Positions 1-8,265 of a stretch of DNA of 64,000 nucleotides are shown here, one piece after another. How positions within the stretch are numbered: the stretch's first letter is position 1; each line of letters opens with the position of its first letter. The DNA lies in assembly GCA_023145435.1 (NCBI GenBank), contig JAGLDS010000006.1, positions 1-64,000 of the forward strand, read 5' to 3'. A program made the position numbers and the translations under genes. The stretch comes from Clostridiales bacterium (GTDB lineage: Bacteria > Bacillota > Clostridia > DUPQ01). Below the pieces are notes generated by a model. It was not told where the DNA came from. It worked only from the letters and a program-made list of their open reading frames with translations, and did no database searches.

Positions 1-942
1 GACCTATTTTAGAATACCAAATACACATAAGGCACATATTGATATTGTACATTCACATTGTCCATTTACATCGGGCTTGTTCGCACAAAAACTATCAAAG
101 CAAAATAATATTCCACACATATCAACATTTCATTCAAAATATAAAGAAGATATAAACATGCGCCTAAAGCTAAACCTTGATATACCAGGTGAATAGTTGC
201 AAAATATGTGTCGGCTTTTTATACAAGATGTGATTATGTTTGGTCTGTAAGCCATGGAACAGCAAATACACTTCGAGAATATGGATATAAGGGTGAAATC
301 ACTGTTATACCTAACGGATGTGATATGCCAATAACTCATAAAAGCGAGGATATAAAAAAAGAAATATTTAATAAATACAAATTTGATAAAAAAGTACCAC
401 TTCTATTATTTGTTGGCAGACTTACTTTTATAAAAAATACTGATATTATCATAGAAGCATTAGGAGCATTATCACGTCAAAATAAACGATTTAATATGTT
501 ATTTGTTGGAGAAGGTGAAGATAGGAAAGCGATGCAAGAAATGGTTGAGAAACAAGGTATATCTAGCATGGTTAGCTTTACTGGCAAAGTAATGGATAGA
601 GAATTACTAATGAAAATATATGTAAGTAGTGATTTACTGTTATTTCCTTCTGTATACGATAATGCACCTTTGGTGATAAGAGAGGCTGCAGCTTGTGGTT
701 GTGCATCGGTACTAATTCGCGGGAGCAATTCAGCAGAGGGATTGATAGATGGACATAATGTTTTCTTATCAAAAGAAACTACTGAGGACTTTGCATTAAC
801 TATTAATACTGCTTTAGTGTCTAACCAGATTAGAGAAGTTGGTTAAAATGCAAGAAAAGATATTTATATTTCTTGGTATGATGTTTTAGATTTGGTTGTT
901 AAGGAATATAAAAAGATACTTGCAGAATGGAACGGTAAATAA
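1..942 (+). pseudogene. Family 4 glycosyltransferase, disrupted (5' end outside window)
   Basis: The remains of a GT4-type glycosyltransferase, which would transfer a sugar from a nucleotide donor to a lipid or glycan. Reading frame 2 from the window edge encodes HSHCPFTSGLFAQKLS and STFHSKYKED, the usual N-terminal-domain sequence of such enzymes, and ends at TAG 194-196. The homologous sequence continues in frame 1 (IVAKYVSAFYTRCDYVW, then VIPNGCD and LLFVGRLTFIKN), so about one A is missing near 191-194. A second lesion, TAA at 844-846, interrupts EVG*NARKDIYISWYD, where a GAA codon would restore the usual VGENA stretch. The same frame then runs on to TAA 940-942. Two independent lesions favour real decay, although a homopolymer sequencing error could explain the first. 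The ORF track shows only the middle piece (208-846). Confidence 0.85.
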
Positions 943-980
943 TTGATACAGTATAAGTGTGTATTATAGATGGAGGTATT

Positions 981-2138
981 ATGCTTGGATTAGCATTAGA
1001 AGGTGGCGGCGCAAAGGGAGCATTTCAAATGGGTGCAATAAAAGCTTTGTTAGAAGAAGGATATGAATTTGATGGAGTTGTAGGTACTTCAATAGGTGCA
1101 ATCAATGGTGCTGCCATAGCACAAGGAGATTTTGAATTAGGGTATGCCTGGTGGAAAAAAATGGATACTAGTATGCTTTTTGAACTTGATCAATTGCAAA
1201 TAAAAAACTTGTTGAATACAATAACTGATAAGGAATCTCTTAAATATATTTACTCAAAAGCAAAAGATATTATTGGAAACAAGGGACTTGACACTACAAA
1301 AATACGAGAATTTTTAGGTTCAGTAATAAATGAAGAAAAAATGCGTAATTCAAAAATAGACTATGGCTTAGTTACAGTTTCAGTCTCAGATCTGAAACCT
1401 TTAGAGCTATATAAAGAGGATATACCTAAAGGTAAAATGCTTGATTATATAATCGCAAGTGCTAACTTCCCTGTATTTAGAATTGAACCAATTGATGGGA
1501 AATATTACCTAGATGGAGGAATATATGATAACCTTCCAATAAATCTTTTAATCAGAAAAGGATATGATGAAATTATTGCAATAAGAACTCTAGGAAATGG
1601 AATTATAAGGAAAGTTGAAAACAAGAATGTAAAAATAATTAGCATTTTACCTTCAAAAAAATTAGGACCAACTTTAAATTTTAATAATGAACTTATTAAT
1701 ACAAATTTAAAAATGGGATATTGTGATGCTATGCGTATTTTGAAGAAGCTTAAAGGAAATGAATATTATATTGATATTCTAGAAGATGACAAATATATTT
1801 TTGAAAGTTTACTATCTATTCCTGATAAAGCATTATGTGAAATTGGTAATATGATGAAATTTTCTCAGATAGAACCAAAAAGAATGCTGTTTGAAAAAAT
1901 ACTTCCGAGCTTAGCACGAAAGCTTGAGCTTGATTTTTCATCCACATACCAAGATATTGTTGTTGGGGTTTTTGAATACATGGCAGAACAAAGAGAAATT
2001 GAAAAATATAAGGTCAGAAAGTTTAAAAACTTTCTATCTGAAATACAAAATATAAAAACAACTGATAAGAAGTCAAAATTTTCAAATGAAAGAATAATTG
2101 AGAGATTTGGAGAAGAAATACTAAAAGGAATAAATTGA
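981..2138 (+). CDS. Patatin-like phospholipase family protein
   Basis: Predicted cytosolic serine lipid acyl hydrolase of the patatin/RssA family. The N-terminus carries the glycine-rich oxyanion loop LEGGGAKGAF (residues 6-15). The nucleophile elbow GTSIG places Ser37, and the catalytic Asp178 lies in YLDGGIYDN, so the Ser-Asp dyad is intact. The C-terminal part from about residue 230 has no recognisable domain and is rich in Lys and Glu. The ORF track starts at 957, but GGAGG at 972-976 sits directly before ATG 981, which also begins the conserved LGLALEGGG stretch, so 981 is preferred (385 aa). There is no signal peptide or membrane segment. The gene follows the broken glycosyltransferase and ends before a bidirectional terminator. 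The physiological lipid substrate cannot be told from the sequence. Confidence 0.88.
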   Translation: MLGLALEGGGAKGAFQMGAIKALLEEGYEFDGVVGTSIGAINGAAIAQGDFELGYAWWKKMDTSMLFELDQLQIKNLLNTITDKESLKYIYSKAKDIIGNKGLDTTKIREFLGSVINEEKMRNSKIDYGLVTVSVSDLKPLELYKEDIPKGKMLDYIIASANFPVFRIEPIDGKYYLDGGIYDNLPINLLIRKGYDEIIAIRTLGNGIIRKVENKNVKIISILPSKKLGPTLNFNNELINTNLKMGYCDAMRILKKLKGNEYYIDILEDDKYIFESLLSIPDKALCEIGNMMKFSQIEPKRMLFEKILPSLARKLELDFSSTYQDIVVGVFEYMAEQREIEKYKVRKFKNFLSEIQNIKTTDKKSKFSNERIIERFGEEILKGIN

Positions 2139-2319
2139 GAGTTAGAATCTAAAACTATTTATCTCAAATTTACCACATGCTTTAAATTATGAATGTTTTA
2201 AACAAATATATTTTAAATGCCTATAATCAATCATGAGAAGCCAAAGAAAAAGAAAAAACAACATAATTTAGGTGTATCATGAAAGAGTGTTATCCTAACT
2301 ATAATAAAACTAAAGCAAT

Positions 2320-2341
2320 AAAAAGCCATTATAGGCTTTTT
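2320..2341. terminator. Bidirectional intrinsic terminator
   Basis: AAAAAGCC and GGCTTTTT form an 8-bp stem around a 6-nt loop, with T-runs usable on both strands. It lies between the convergent patatin and heparinase-like genes. The remaining intergenic sequence, 2139-2319, shows nothing else recognisable. Confidence 0.75.
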
Positions 2342-2382
2342 ATCAGTTCAAAGTATAAACTAGATTAGTTTATATTTATTAA

Positions 2383-4218
2383 CTACTTCTTAATATACTC
2401 ATAAGTTGTTTTGTATGTAGTTTTAGAAGCCTTTCTTCTAACAACAATTCCATAACGTTTTTGTTCTTTGTTAGCAGTATAGCTGTTAACTAGGTAAACG
2501 GTGGTTCCTTTTTCACCTTTCATAGAAACTTTTATATCTTTATCTTCAAGTTTGAAGGTAACAAACCAATCATTATCTGTGTTAAATTGTTTAATATCAA
2601 ATAAATGTTGATACCCATCTTCTTCTCCAATTTTATCTACAGAAATTGTGTCGTATTCACAAAGCATTTCTCCTTTACAGTAGAAAAACCAGTCCATAGA
2701 ATACTCGCCCCAACCATGAACTAGAAAGTCGTCATATACTTTGTTTTTATCTAAAGTAAATGAGCGATCAAAATCAACTGCTTGATATATTCCTTTTGCT
2801 TTTGTTCTAATATGATTATGCTCTTTATCAAATTCTAAGGTATCACCTTGAACTAAACTCATTTTAAAATGATCACTTTGATCTACTGTAACGGTGTTAT
2901 GGCATAATGTCTTTCGTTGCCATTCTACAAATAATGAAGAAGCGTATCCTCCATTACCTATATCATATGAAACCACATCACCATCAAAGGCTAATTCAAA
3001 ATTCATAGTATCAGGATGTCTATGTAAATGAGTTAATGCGCCATATTTGAAAAACAACTCAGTAGTTTCATTTCTAAGCATAGCTGTACATGATTTTTCG
3101 TTGTTAACTGTACCAAAAGATGGTAGGGGCTCGCGGTTAGATTCGTGATTAAATAGTAAACGTGTAAAACTACCTACCGAAGAATCATCTTGATAAAAAG
3201 ATGCACATATTTTTTTAAATAGTTTATTATCATAAATAATTGAAGCATATTCATAATGAGCTTTATACATATCAATGGTTACTTTAGGATGAGCATCATT
3301 AGGATTTGGCAACTGACGATTAGAAAACATCATTTTTAAAGGATACTCGTACATTTTTTCTACTGTATCATAGATATATTGCATTTCAGGAATTTTAAAA
3401 TCAACTACTTTACATAAATATAGAAGATAAGCCAAAGGTTGGATGGTGTAAAAATGATAATGCATTGAACCTTCATACCACATACCCTCTTCAGTCACGC
3501 CTCGTTTTAATTGATCGAGAATACCAAACTGACCATAAAATCCTTTCTTTATATGAGTTTCTTCGTTAAAAAAGACACCAATTAATGTTTGTGCACTTTT
3601 AATCCAGACAGGAATGTTATAAATACGACTTGCAAAAAAATCAAACATGTCTGCTTCCTTAGAAAATAGATTTTCATAATAATAGGATAATTCCTTTTCT
3701 GAAAATTGATCTTTAACCATACTTAACCCTAAAATAATTATCATCATAGAAACAGCATCATCTAAATGTTGGTTTTGAATTTTACCTTCAAAGCGCTTTG
3801 CAATAGGATCACTTAATAAATCATCATAATTTTTTGCATAAAAATTTAGCACATCTTTCATATGAGTAATATATTTTGGATCACTTGTTATGTTAAAAGC
3901 GACAGCTGCGTTGTAAACGCTACTATTGGCTTTGCCTCGATAGGCGTTATACCATACGTTAGATAATGTTTGTGAACTGTTTTTATGACCACAAATTGAA
4001 CAAACGTGAATGTTTTCATCTTCAATATTAAATATTAATCTTCCTTGGCATTTTTCACAGTTATAATGATGAAACCATCCTGTAACTCTAGATGCATCAT
4101 CGTGATAATTATCAATAAACCAATCAAGATCAAGCATTGTTTGATTATATAATTTTTCTGCCCAAATTTCATTTTGTATTTTTTTTGTTATAATATTCCA
4201 GTTTAATAAATGCTTCAT
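2383..4218 (-). CDS. Heparinase II/III-like polysaccharide lyase
   Basis: Predicted lyase cleaving uronic-acid-containing oligosaccharides by beta-elimination. The C-terminal half has the heparinase II/III signature: THLHRHPDTMNFELAFDG, then YDIGNGGY and CHNTVTVDQSDH, holding the His/Asn residues typical of the active site. The N-terminal half resembles the alpha-helical toroid of these lyases (YEGSMHYHFYTIQPLAYLL). An unusual insert near residues 50-85 has two CxxC pairs (CEKC, CSIC) and looks like a small zinc ribbon. No signal peptide is seen, so it probably acts on imported oligosaccharides in the cytosol. The ORF opens at GTG 4230, but ATG 4218 follows a purine-rich AAAGTGAG and is the more natural start. 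Substrate (heparin, alginate or another glycan) is unresolved. Confidence 0.82.
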   Translation of the reverse strand: MKHLLNWNIITKKIQNEIWAEKLYNQTMLDLDWFIDNYHDDASRVTGWFHHYNCEKCQGRLIFNIEDENIHVCSICGHKNSSQTLSNVWYNAYRGKANSSVYNAAVAFNITSDPKYITHMKDVLNFYAKNYDDLLSDPIAKRFEGKIQNQHLDDAVSMMIIILGLSMVKDQFSEKELSYYYENLFSKEADMFDFFASRIYNIPVWIKSAQTLIGVFFNEETHIKKGFYGQFGILDQLKRGVTEEGMWYEGSMHYHFYTIQPLAYLLYLCKVVDFKIPEMQYIYDTVEKMYEYPLKMMFSNRQLPNPNDAHPKVTIDMYKAHYEYASIIYDNKLFKKICASFYQDDSSVGSFTRLLFNHESNREPLPSFGTVNNEKSCTAMLRNETTELFFKYGALTHLHRHPDTMNFELAFDGDVVSYDIGNGGYASSLFVEWQRKTLCHNTVTVDQSDHFKMSLVQGDTLEFDKEHNHIRTKAKGIYQAVDFDRSFTLDKNKVYDDFLVHGWGEYSMDWFFYCKGEMLCEYDTISVDKIGEEDGYQHLFDIKQFNTDNDWFVTFKLEDKDIKVSMKGEKGTTVYLVNSYTANKEQKRYGIVVRRKASKTTYKTTYEYIKK

Positions 4219-4342
4219 TTGTGCTCTCACTTTCTTTTATTACATTTAGTATACATTATATAGCAATAATAGAAAAAACATATTTTAAAAATGGAAAACT
4301 CTTTACTTCGTTAAAATTAGTTCTTAAATTTCTTAATCAAGT

Positions 4343-4539
4343 AGCGATATTTGCAAACATTTAACTAAATCAACAGCTATTGATAAAGCAATTTTATCAG
4401 TTAGCCAATGAATGGTAGAGTTATTACCACAGGTTACGATTATAGAAGATAGATTTAAAAACAAGTATTTGGAAATTCAAGAGATGAGGAATGTGAAAAA
4501 ATACGAGAAAGCTTATCATTAATCAAAGATAATTTATGA
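4343..4539 (+). other. Gene-free stretch with possible decayed ORF
   Basis: The gap 4231-4581 holds no intact gene. Within it one frame reads SDICKHLTKSTAIDKAIL up to a stop, then MVELLPQVTIIEDRFKNKYLE. A second frame carries on with DEECEKIRESLSLIKDNL before TGA 4537-4539. The amino-acid composition looks coding in both pieces, which suggests a small frameshifted remnant, but no family is recognised. It may be chance. Confidence 0.25.
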
Positions 4540-4545
4540 TATAAT
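4536..4545 (+). promoter_or_regulatory. Extended -10 promoter for the URO-D-family gene
   Basis: TATGATATAAT contains TATAAT at 4540-4545 preceded by TG one base upstream, an extended -10. No good -35 lies at 16-18 bp. It sits about 37 nt before the start codon at 4582, which has GGAGG at 4572-4576. Confidence 0.6.
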
Positions 4546-4581
4546 ATTACTCTAAGAGAAAATATCTTTTGGAGGATAAGA

Positions 4582-5613
4582 ATGAATAAACGAGAACTAT
4601 TTTTACAAATGGGAAAAGGAATAAAACCAAGCGTTACTCCTTTTATTCCTACAATTTTTGCCCATAGCGCAAAAGTCCTTGGGGTTACCCCTTCAGCCAT
4701 TGCGCAAGATGAAAATTTATTAGTAAAAAGTCAGCTAGCATGCTATGAACTATATCAACATGATTTGATTTCTGTTGGTGTAGATATTTATAATGTAGAA
4801 TATGAAGCGCTAGGAGCAAAAGTTAAATTTCATGATAACGAAGAACTTCCTGCAATTAGCGATATTTTGGTAAAAGAAGAAAGTGATTTAGCAAAACTTA
4901 AAGTTCCAGATCCAGAAAATGCAGGGCGTATGCCTATGTTTTTATCAGCTGTGGAGGAATTACACAAAAAAGTTGGGAATGAAGTAATTGTTAACGGAAC
5001 TGTTATTGGGCCTTTTACTTTGGCTGCTATTATGAGAGGCTTTGAGAACTTTATTATGGATCTAATATATAACCCAGAATTTGCGTTTTCATTAATGGAG
5101 TTTTCAAATGAAGTTAGTTTAGCTTATGCAAAAAGTTTTATTAAGAGAGGGGTTGGGTTATCAATCAACGAATCGTGGATTGCCCCACCTTTGCTATCAC
5201 CTGCTTTTTATCAAGATTATGTAGTTAAATATGAAAAACAATTGGTTATGGCAATTAAAGAAGCTGGACAAAAAAATGTAGCATTAATAAGTGGAGGGAA
5301 TACCACAGATATTGTAGATGATATGGCAACAACAGGAACATCTTTATTATTAGCAGATAGTGAATGTGATAGATTATATTATAAAAAGGTTTGTAAAGAA
5401 AACAATATATTAATGAGAGCTAGTATTCCTTCTCAAGTGGTAGAAGAAGGCGATGATGAGATAATGAAAAAGAATGTAAAGCAAGTTATTGATGATTGTC
5501 ACGATTATACAGGGTTTATATTTGGTTGTGGTATTGTAAGCTATAACACACCACCTGAAAATGTTGTTAAATTAAAAAATATGGTTAATGAGTATACCAA
5601 AACGTTAGATTAA
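4582..5613 (+). CDS. Uroporphyrinogen decarboxylase-family protein (MtaA/CmuA-like methyltransferase)
   Basis: A TIM-barrel protein of the URO-D family, 343 aa, close to the usual length. The family includes true HemE and the corrinoid-dependent methyltransferases MtaA, MtbA and CmuA, in which zinc activates a thiol. Seen here: the N-terminal NKRELFLQMGKG helix, GTVIGPFTLAA in mid-barrel, NESWIAPPLLSP, LISGGNTTDIVDDMA, and the C-terminal GFIFGCGIVSYNTPPENV strand. The HemE-type arginine pattern at the N-terminus is missing and there are no heme-biosynthesis neighbours, so a role in porphyrin synthesis is unlikely. A methyl-transfer role is inferred from family membership, and no corrinoid protein is encoded nearby. 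A second, more distant family member begins at 63803. The gene is monocistronic, with its own extended -10 promoter. Confidence 0.8.
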   Translation: MNKRELFLQMGKGIKPSVTPFIPTIFAHSAKVLGVTPSAIAQDENLLVKSQLACYELYQHDLISVGVDIYNVEYEALGAKVKFHDNEELPAISDILVKEESDLAKLKVPDPENAGRMPMFLSAVEELHKKVGNEVIVNGTVIGPFTLAAIMRGFENFIMDLIYNPEFAFSLMEFSNEVSLAYAKSFIKRGVGLSINESWIAPPLLSPAFYQDYVVKYEKQLVMAIKEAGQKNVALISGGNTTDIVDDMATTGTSLLLADSECDRLYYKKVCKENNILMRASIPSQVVEEGDDEIMKKNVKQVIDDCHDYTGFIFGCGIVSYNTPPENVVKLKNMVNEYTKTLD

Positions 5614-5626
5614 TAAGATTAAAACC

Positions 5627-6124
5627 TTATAAAGGAAGATCTTCGGTGAAATCTATTGTTATTGATAATTTGCTTGAGCGATACTTAGTATATGTAATAT
5701 TTACAGCATCTAGCATTTTCTTTGAAGCTTTTATAACATCTGAAGACTCATATTTATCCGACAAATAAATAATTGATGTAATTCCTGATTGAATTATAGC
5801 TTTTGTACATTCGTTACATGGAAACAAAGTAGTATATAAAGTACAATCTTTTAAATCAATACTAATCTTATTTAAAATAGCATTAAATTCAGCATGACAT
5901 ACATAAGGGTATTTTGTATCTAAAAAGTCGCCTTCAGAACTCCAAGAAAAAGCTTCATCTGGAATTCCCGTTGGAAAACCATTGTAACCTACTGCAACAA
6001 TTTTTTTTTGTTCATTAATAATACATGCGCCTACTTGAGTACTAGGATCTTTACTTCTCATACCAGATAGAAGAGCTATGCCCATAAAGTATTCATCCCA
6101 TGAAATATAATCTTCTCTTTTCAT
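5627..6124 (-). CDS. Deoxycytidylate (dCMP) deaminase family protein
   Basis: Zinc-dependent deaminase that most likely converts dCMP to dUMP for thymidylate synthesis (ComEB/Dcd-type). The zinc site is complete: His77-Ala-Glu79 in CHAEFNAI and the pair Cys103/Cys106 in PCNEC. The N-terminal SWDEYFMGIALLSGMRSKDPSTQVG stretch is typical of dCMP deaminases, including those used as ComEB. Length, 165 aa, fits. The protein has no membrane segment, so it is cytosolic. It lies alone on the minus strand, convergent with the URO-D-like gene. The two stop codons are about 13 bp apart with no obvious terminator. The start ATG 6124 follows a weak purine-rich stretch. Confidence 0.88.
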   Translation of the reverse strand: MKREDYISWDEYFMGIALLSGMRSKDPSTQVGACIINEQKKIVAVGYNGFPTGIPDEAFSWSSEGDFLDTKYPYVCHAEFNAILNKISIDLKDCTLYTTLFPCNECTKAIIQSGITSIIYLSDKYESSDVIKASKKMLDAVNITYTKYRSSKLSITIDFTEDLPL

Positions 6125-6200
6125 TTTAATCCCCCAAATTTTTCTTAAAATAATTATACCATAAAATAGATTTGTAGTATCTCAAAAAAGTATAAGAATA

Positions 6201-6229
6201 TTGCATTTTTTCAAGTAATAGTTTATTAT
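6201..6229 (+). promoter_or_regulatory. Sigma-A promoter of tRNA-Arg
   Basis: TTGCAT (6201-6206), 17-bp spacer, TATTAT (6224-6229). The predicted start is only a few bases before the mature tRNA at 6241. Confidence 0.65.
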
Positions 6230-6240
6230 AAATTATGCTT

Positions 6241-6317
6241 GCGCCCATGGCTCAATTGGATAGAGCGTTTGATTACGGATCAAAAGGCTTCGGGTTCGAT
6301 TCCTGATGGGCGTGCCA
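6241..6317 (+). tRNA. tRNA-Arg (anticodon ACG)
   Basis: A full cloverleaf can be drawn. The acceptor GCGCCCA pairs with TGGGCGT (first pair G-U), and the anticodon stem TTTGA/TCAAA holds the loop TTACGGA with anticodon ACG. The T stem TCGGG/CCTGA holds the TTCGATT loop, and the 3' CCA is encoded. ACG is the tRNA normally deaminated to ICG by TadA to read CGU, CGC and CGA. It stands alone with its own promoter and a strong terminator directly behind the CCA. Confidence 0.95.
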
Positions 6318-6350
6318 AGACACTAAAATTTATTTTTAGTGTCTTTTTTT
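6317..6350 (+). terminator. Intrinsic terminator of tRNA-Arg
   Basis: AAGACACTAAAA and TTTTAGTGTCTT form a 12-bp stem with a short T/A loop, followed by a run of T. The stem begins at the last A of the tRNA CCA, so the transcript must be trimmed at the 3' end. Confidence 0.88.
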
Positions 6351-6371
6351 GTTACAAAAAGTAGACACATA

Positions 6372-6399
6372 TTGAATAAGTTGTGATAAAGTATATGTT
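6372..6399 (+). promoter_or_regulatory. Promoter giving a possibly leaderless mRNA
   Basis: TTGAAT (6372-6377), 16-bp spacer, TATGTT (6394-6399). The expected start point is about 6406-6409, at the second in-frame ATG of the DUF402 gene. No Shine-Dalgarno sequence is seen. Confidence 0.45.
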
Positions 6400-6900
6400 A
6401 TGTATACAATGAAAGCATATAAATATGATGGAGCTCTACATTATGAACAACCTCTAGAATTAGTTGAAGTAAATGAAAAATATATTGCTCTAGAAGGGCA
6501 TATAGGTAGAGAGTTAACGCATTATACAAGAGATACAGTTATTATTTTTGACAAAGAAACTATTGAGTACTTCTTTTTTGAAAAATGGTATACAGCAGCT
6601 TTTGTGTTTAATGATGAATCTATTTGTGATTATGTATATTGTAATATTTGTTTACCCTCAACACTAAATGACCAAGTGGTATCCTTTATTGATTTAGACA
6701 TTGATGTTATTTATGACAAAGGAGAAGTTAAAGTAGTTGATATTGATGAATTTGAAGAACATCTTATTTTCTATAAATATCCTAAAAAAACCATTGCTAA
6801 AGTTAAAGAAGTTACAGAAGAATTAATTTTGGCTATTAAAAGCAAAAAGTTTCCATTTAATTTATATTTAGAAAAAAAAAGAGGGAAATCCTTAACTTAA
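6400..6900 (+). CDS. DUF402-family protein, likely nucleoside tri/diphosphatase
   Basis: A DUF402 protein resembling Bacillus YgaC and the staphylococcal nucleoside tri/diphosphatase Ntdp, which hydrolyse NTPs and NDPs with metal help. Supporting stretches are FFFEKWYTAAFVF, YVYCNICLPS, and the acidic core FIDLDIDVIYDKGEVKVVDIDEFEEH, whose Asp/Glu residues form the metal site in the family. The family's N-terminal opening (xYKYDGALH) matches translation from ATG 6409 as well as 6400. A promoter -10 ends at 6399, so 6409 may be the true start on a leaderless transcript. At about 166 aa it is near full family length. No signal peptide. It is transcribed alone after the tRNA terminator. Confidence 0.8.
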   Translation: MYTMKAYKYDGALHYEQPLELVEVNEKYIALEGHIGRELTHYTRDTVIIFDKETIEYFFFEKWYTAAFVFNDESICDYVYCNICLPSTLNDQVVSFIDLDIDVIYDKGEVKVVDIDEFEEHLIFYKYPKKTIAKVKEVTEELILAIKSKKFPFNLYLEKKRGKSLT

Positions 6901-7077
6901 GTAATAATTAGTCAATATAAATTATATTATTCACCTTATTTTTACTAAGGTTATTGCTATAATTTAAATATACTAGTGTGTAACAAGAGGTGTTTTACAT
7001 CCTATATTCTTTATTTACAAATAGAGGTAAATTGTATATACTGTTACATAGGAAAAATTATATATGGGAGAATGGTT

Positions 7078-7785
7078 ATGAATAAAAAATTAGTATTGTT
7101 ATTAACAATTATTATGGTGGCTACATTAGTGTTTGTTGCATGTGATCAAACTGCAGAATATGAAGGTAAATTTGATGACATTCCAGATAGAGCTTATGCT
7201 GTTGAATCTGAATATGTTGTAGAAGTAGCATATGAATTAAAATTTGGTGAGGAAGTTCCTTATCCATTAATGACAGAAATGGAAAACTTATCTAAACAAC
7301 GTGTTATTAATGGAGCGTTTTCTACTAGAGCTTTAAAAATTGGTTCTAATATAGATGGTGATCCTGGTGTAGTATTTGATACTTATGAAATTATGTTTGA
7401 ATCAGCTAATTTAATTAGTGTTAGATTTATTGCTAATGAAAAAATGAATGCACAAGATGAAGCTGTAAACTTCTTATTTGCCGCAACAAAAGATGGTAAA
7501 TTAATGATGAACGCTTTAGCACTATTTGGAAGAGTTGATGCTAATCCTAATGTTGAAACTGCTTATTCAGTATTTTCAACGTATCAAGAAGAGCAGGGAA
7601 TGGAAGCTCGTACATTTAATGAGTTTTTAACTACTTTATTTTACTTTACAGGAGAAGATGAAAAAAATCTAACTATTAATTTTATATATTTAAAAGAGAA
7701 TCAAAATACAGTTTCAATATTATTTAGTGAAATTCTTGAGTATGCAACACAAGGGAATATAGAGTTTTTTGAGTTTACAAAATAA
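7078..7785 (+). CDS. Lipoprotein of unknown function
   Basis: A predicted membrane-anchored lipoprotein of 235 aa. MNKK is followed by a hydrophobic core and FVACDQ, a lipobox with Cys20 as the lipidated residue. Phe at -3 is less usual than Leu. The mature part is acidic, with no domain I recognise. It is predicted to be mixed alpha/beta. The ORF track opens at 6976, but the extra 34 codons look non-coding, and GGGAG at 7066-7070 precedes ATG 7078. A TATAAT (6958-6963) about 115 bp upstream may be its promoter. A clear terminator follows at 7814. It would sit on the outer face of the membrane. Function cannot be assigned from sequence or neighbours. Confidence 0.75.
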   Translation: MNKKLVLLLTIIMVATLVFVACDQTAEYEGKFDDIPDRAYAVESEYVVEVAYELKFGEEVPYPLMTEMENLSKQRVINGAFSTRALKIGSNIDGDPGVVFDTYEIMFESANLISVRFIANEKMNAQDEAVNFLFAATKDGKLMMNALALFGRVDANPNVETAYSVFSTYQEEQGMEARTFNEFLTTLFYFTGEDEKNLTINFIYLKENQNTVSILFSEILEYATQGNIEFFEFTK

Positions 7786-7813
7786 ATAGCAAATAAATAG
7801 CAAATGATATATA

Positions 7814-7845
7814 ATATAGTTACCAATAATGGTAACTATATTTTT
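7814..7845 (+). terminator. Intrinsic terminator
   Basis: ATATAGTTACC / GGTAACTATAT form an 11-bp stem with loop AATAAT, followed by T4. It closes the lipoprotein gene, and the next RBS (AAGGAGG) is only 8 nt beyond. Confidence 0.8.
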
Positions 7846-7866
7846 ATATTAACAAGGAGGAATCTC

Positions 7867-8193
7867 ATGGCTTTTTTAAAAAAAATAGGAAAACAAGCTA
7901 ATACGCTTGTGGAAACAACAAAAATCAATAGCAGTATTAATGGAGAAAAAACTACCATCAATAAAATATACACACAAATTGGTGAGAAGGTTTATCAAGC
8001 TTATGAAAAAGAAGGAAAAGCAAACAATGACTTACTTGATTTTTGTGATCAGATAAAACAAGCAAATGATAAAATAGTAGAACTACAAGAAAAATTGTTA
8101 GAAATAAGTGGTAAAAAGATTTGCATAAGCTGTCAAAAAGAAATTGAAGTAGACGTTCAATTTTGTCCTCACTGCGGAGGAAAACAAGACTAG
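7867..8193 (+). CDS. Small coiled-coil protein with C-terminal zinc ribbon
   Basis: A 108-residue protein of a type common in Bacillota. MAFLKKIGKQAN starts an amphipathic N-terminal helix, residues 40-80 are rich in heptad-like Lys/Glu/Leu and likely coiled coil, and the C-terminus has CISC...CPHC (CxxC-x12-CxxC), a zinc ribbon. Proteins of this build are usually called zinc-ribbon domain proteins and have no settled function. The ORF track opens at 7804 inside a terminator hairpin. AAGGAGG at 7854-7860 fixes the start at ATG 7867. It lacks a signal peptide. It may be read from a promoter in the short gap, or by read-through from the lipoprotein gene. Confidence 0.82.
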   Translation: MAFLKKIGKQANTLVETTKINSSINGEKTTINKIYTQIGEKVYQAYEKEGKANNDLLDFCDQIKQANDKIVELQEKLLEISGKKICISCQKEIEVDVQFCPHCGGKQD

Positions 8194-8221
8194 ATTATTT
8201 GTTACAATATTTATAAACATA

Positions 8222-8252
8222 AAAAACACCAAATTTATTATTTGGTGTTTTT
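8222..8252. terminator. Bidirectional intrinsic terminator
   Basis: AAAAACACCAAAT / ATTTGGTGTTTTT is a long stem flanked by A- and T-runs, serving the zinc-ribbon gene (+) and the convergent GNAT gene (-). Confidence 0.85.
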
Positions 8253-8265
8253 ATATTTATAAATA

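Noticed and set aside
4582-5613. HemE (true uroporphyrinogen decarboxylase)
   Set aside because: The HemE N-terminal arginine pattern is absent and there are no heme genes nearby. The family name is kept but the role is not.
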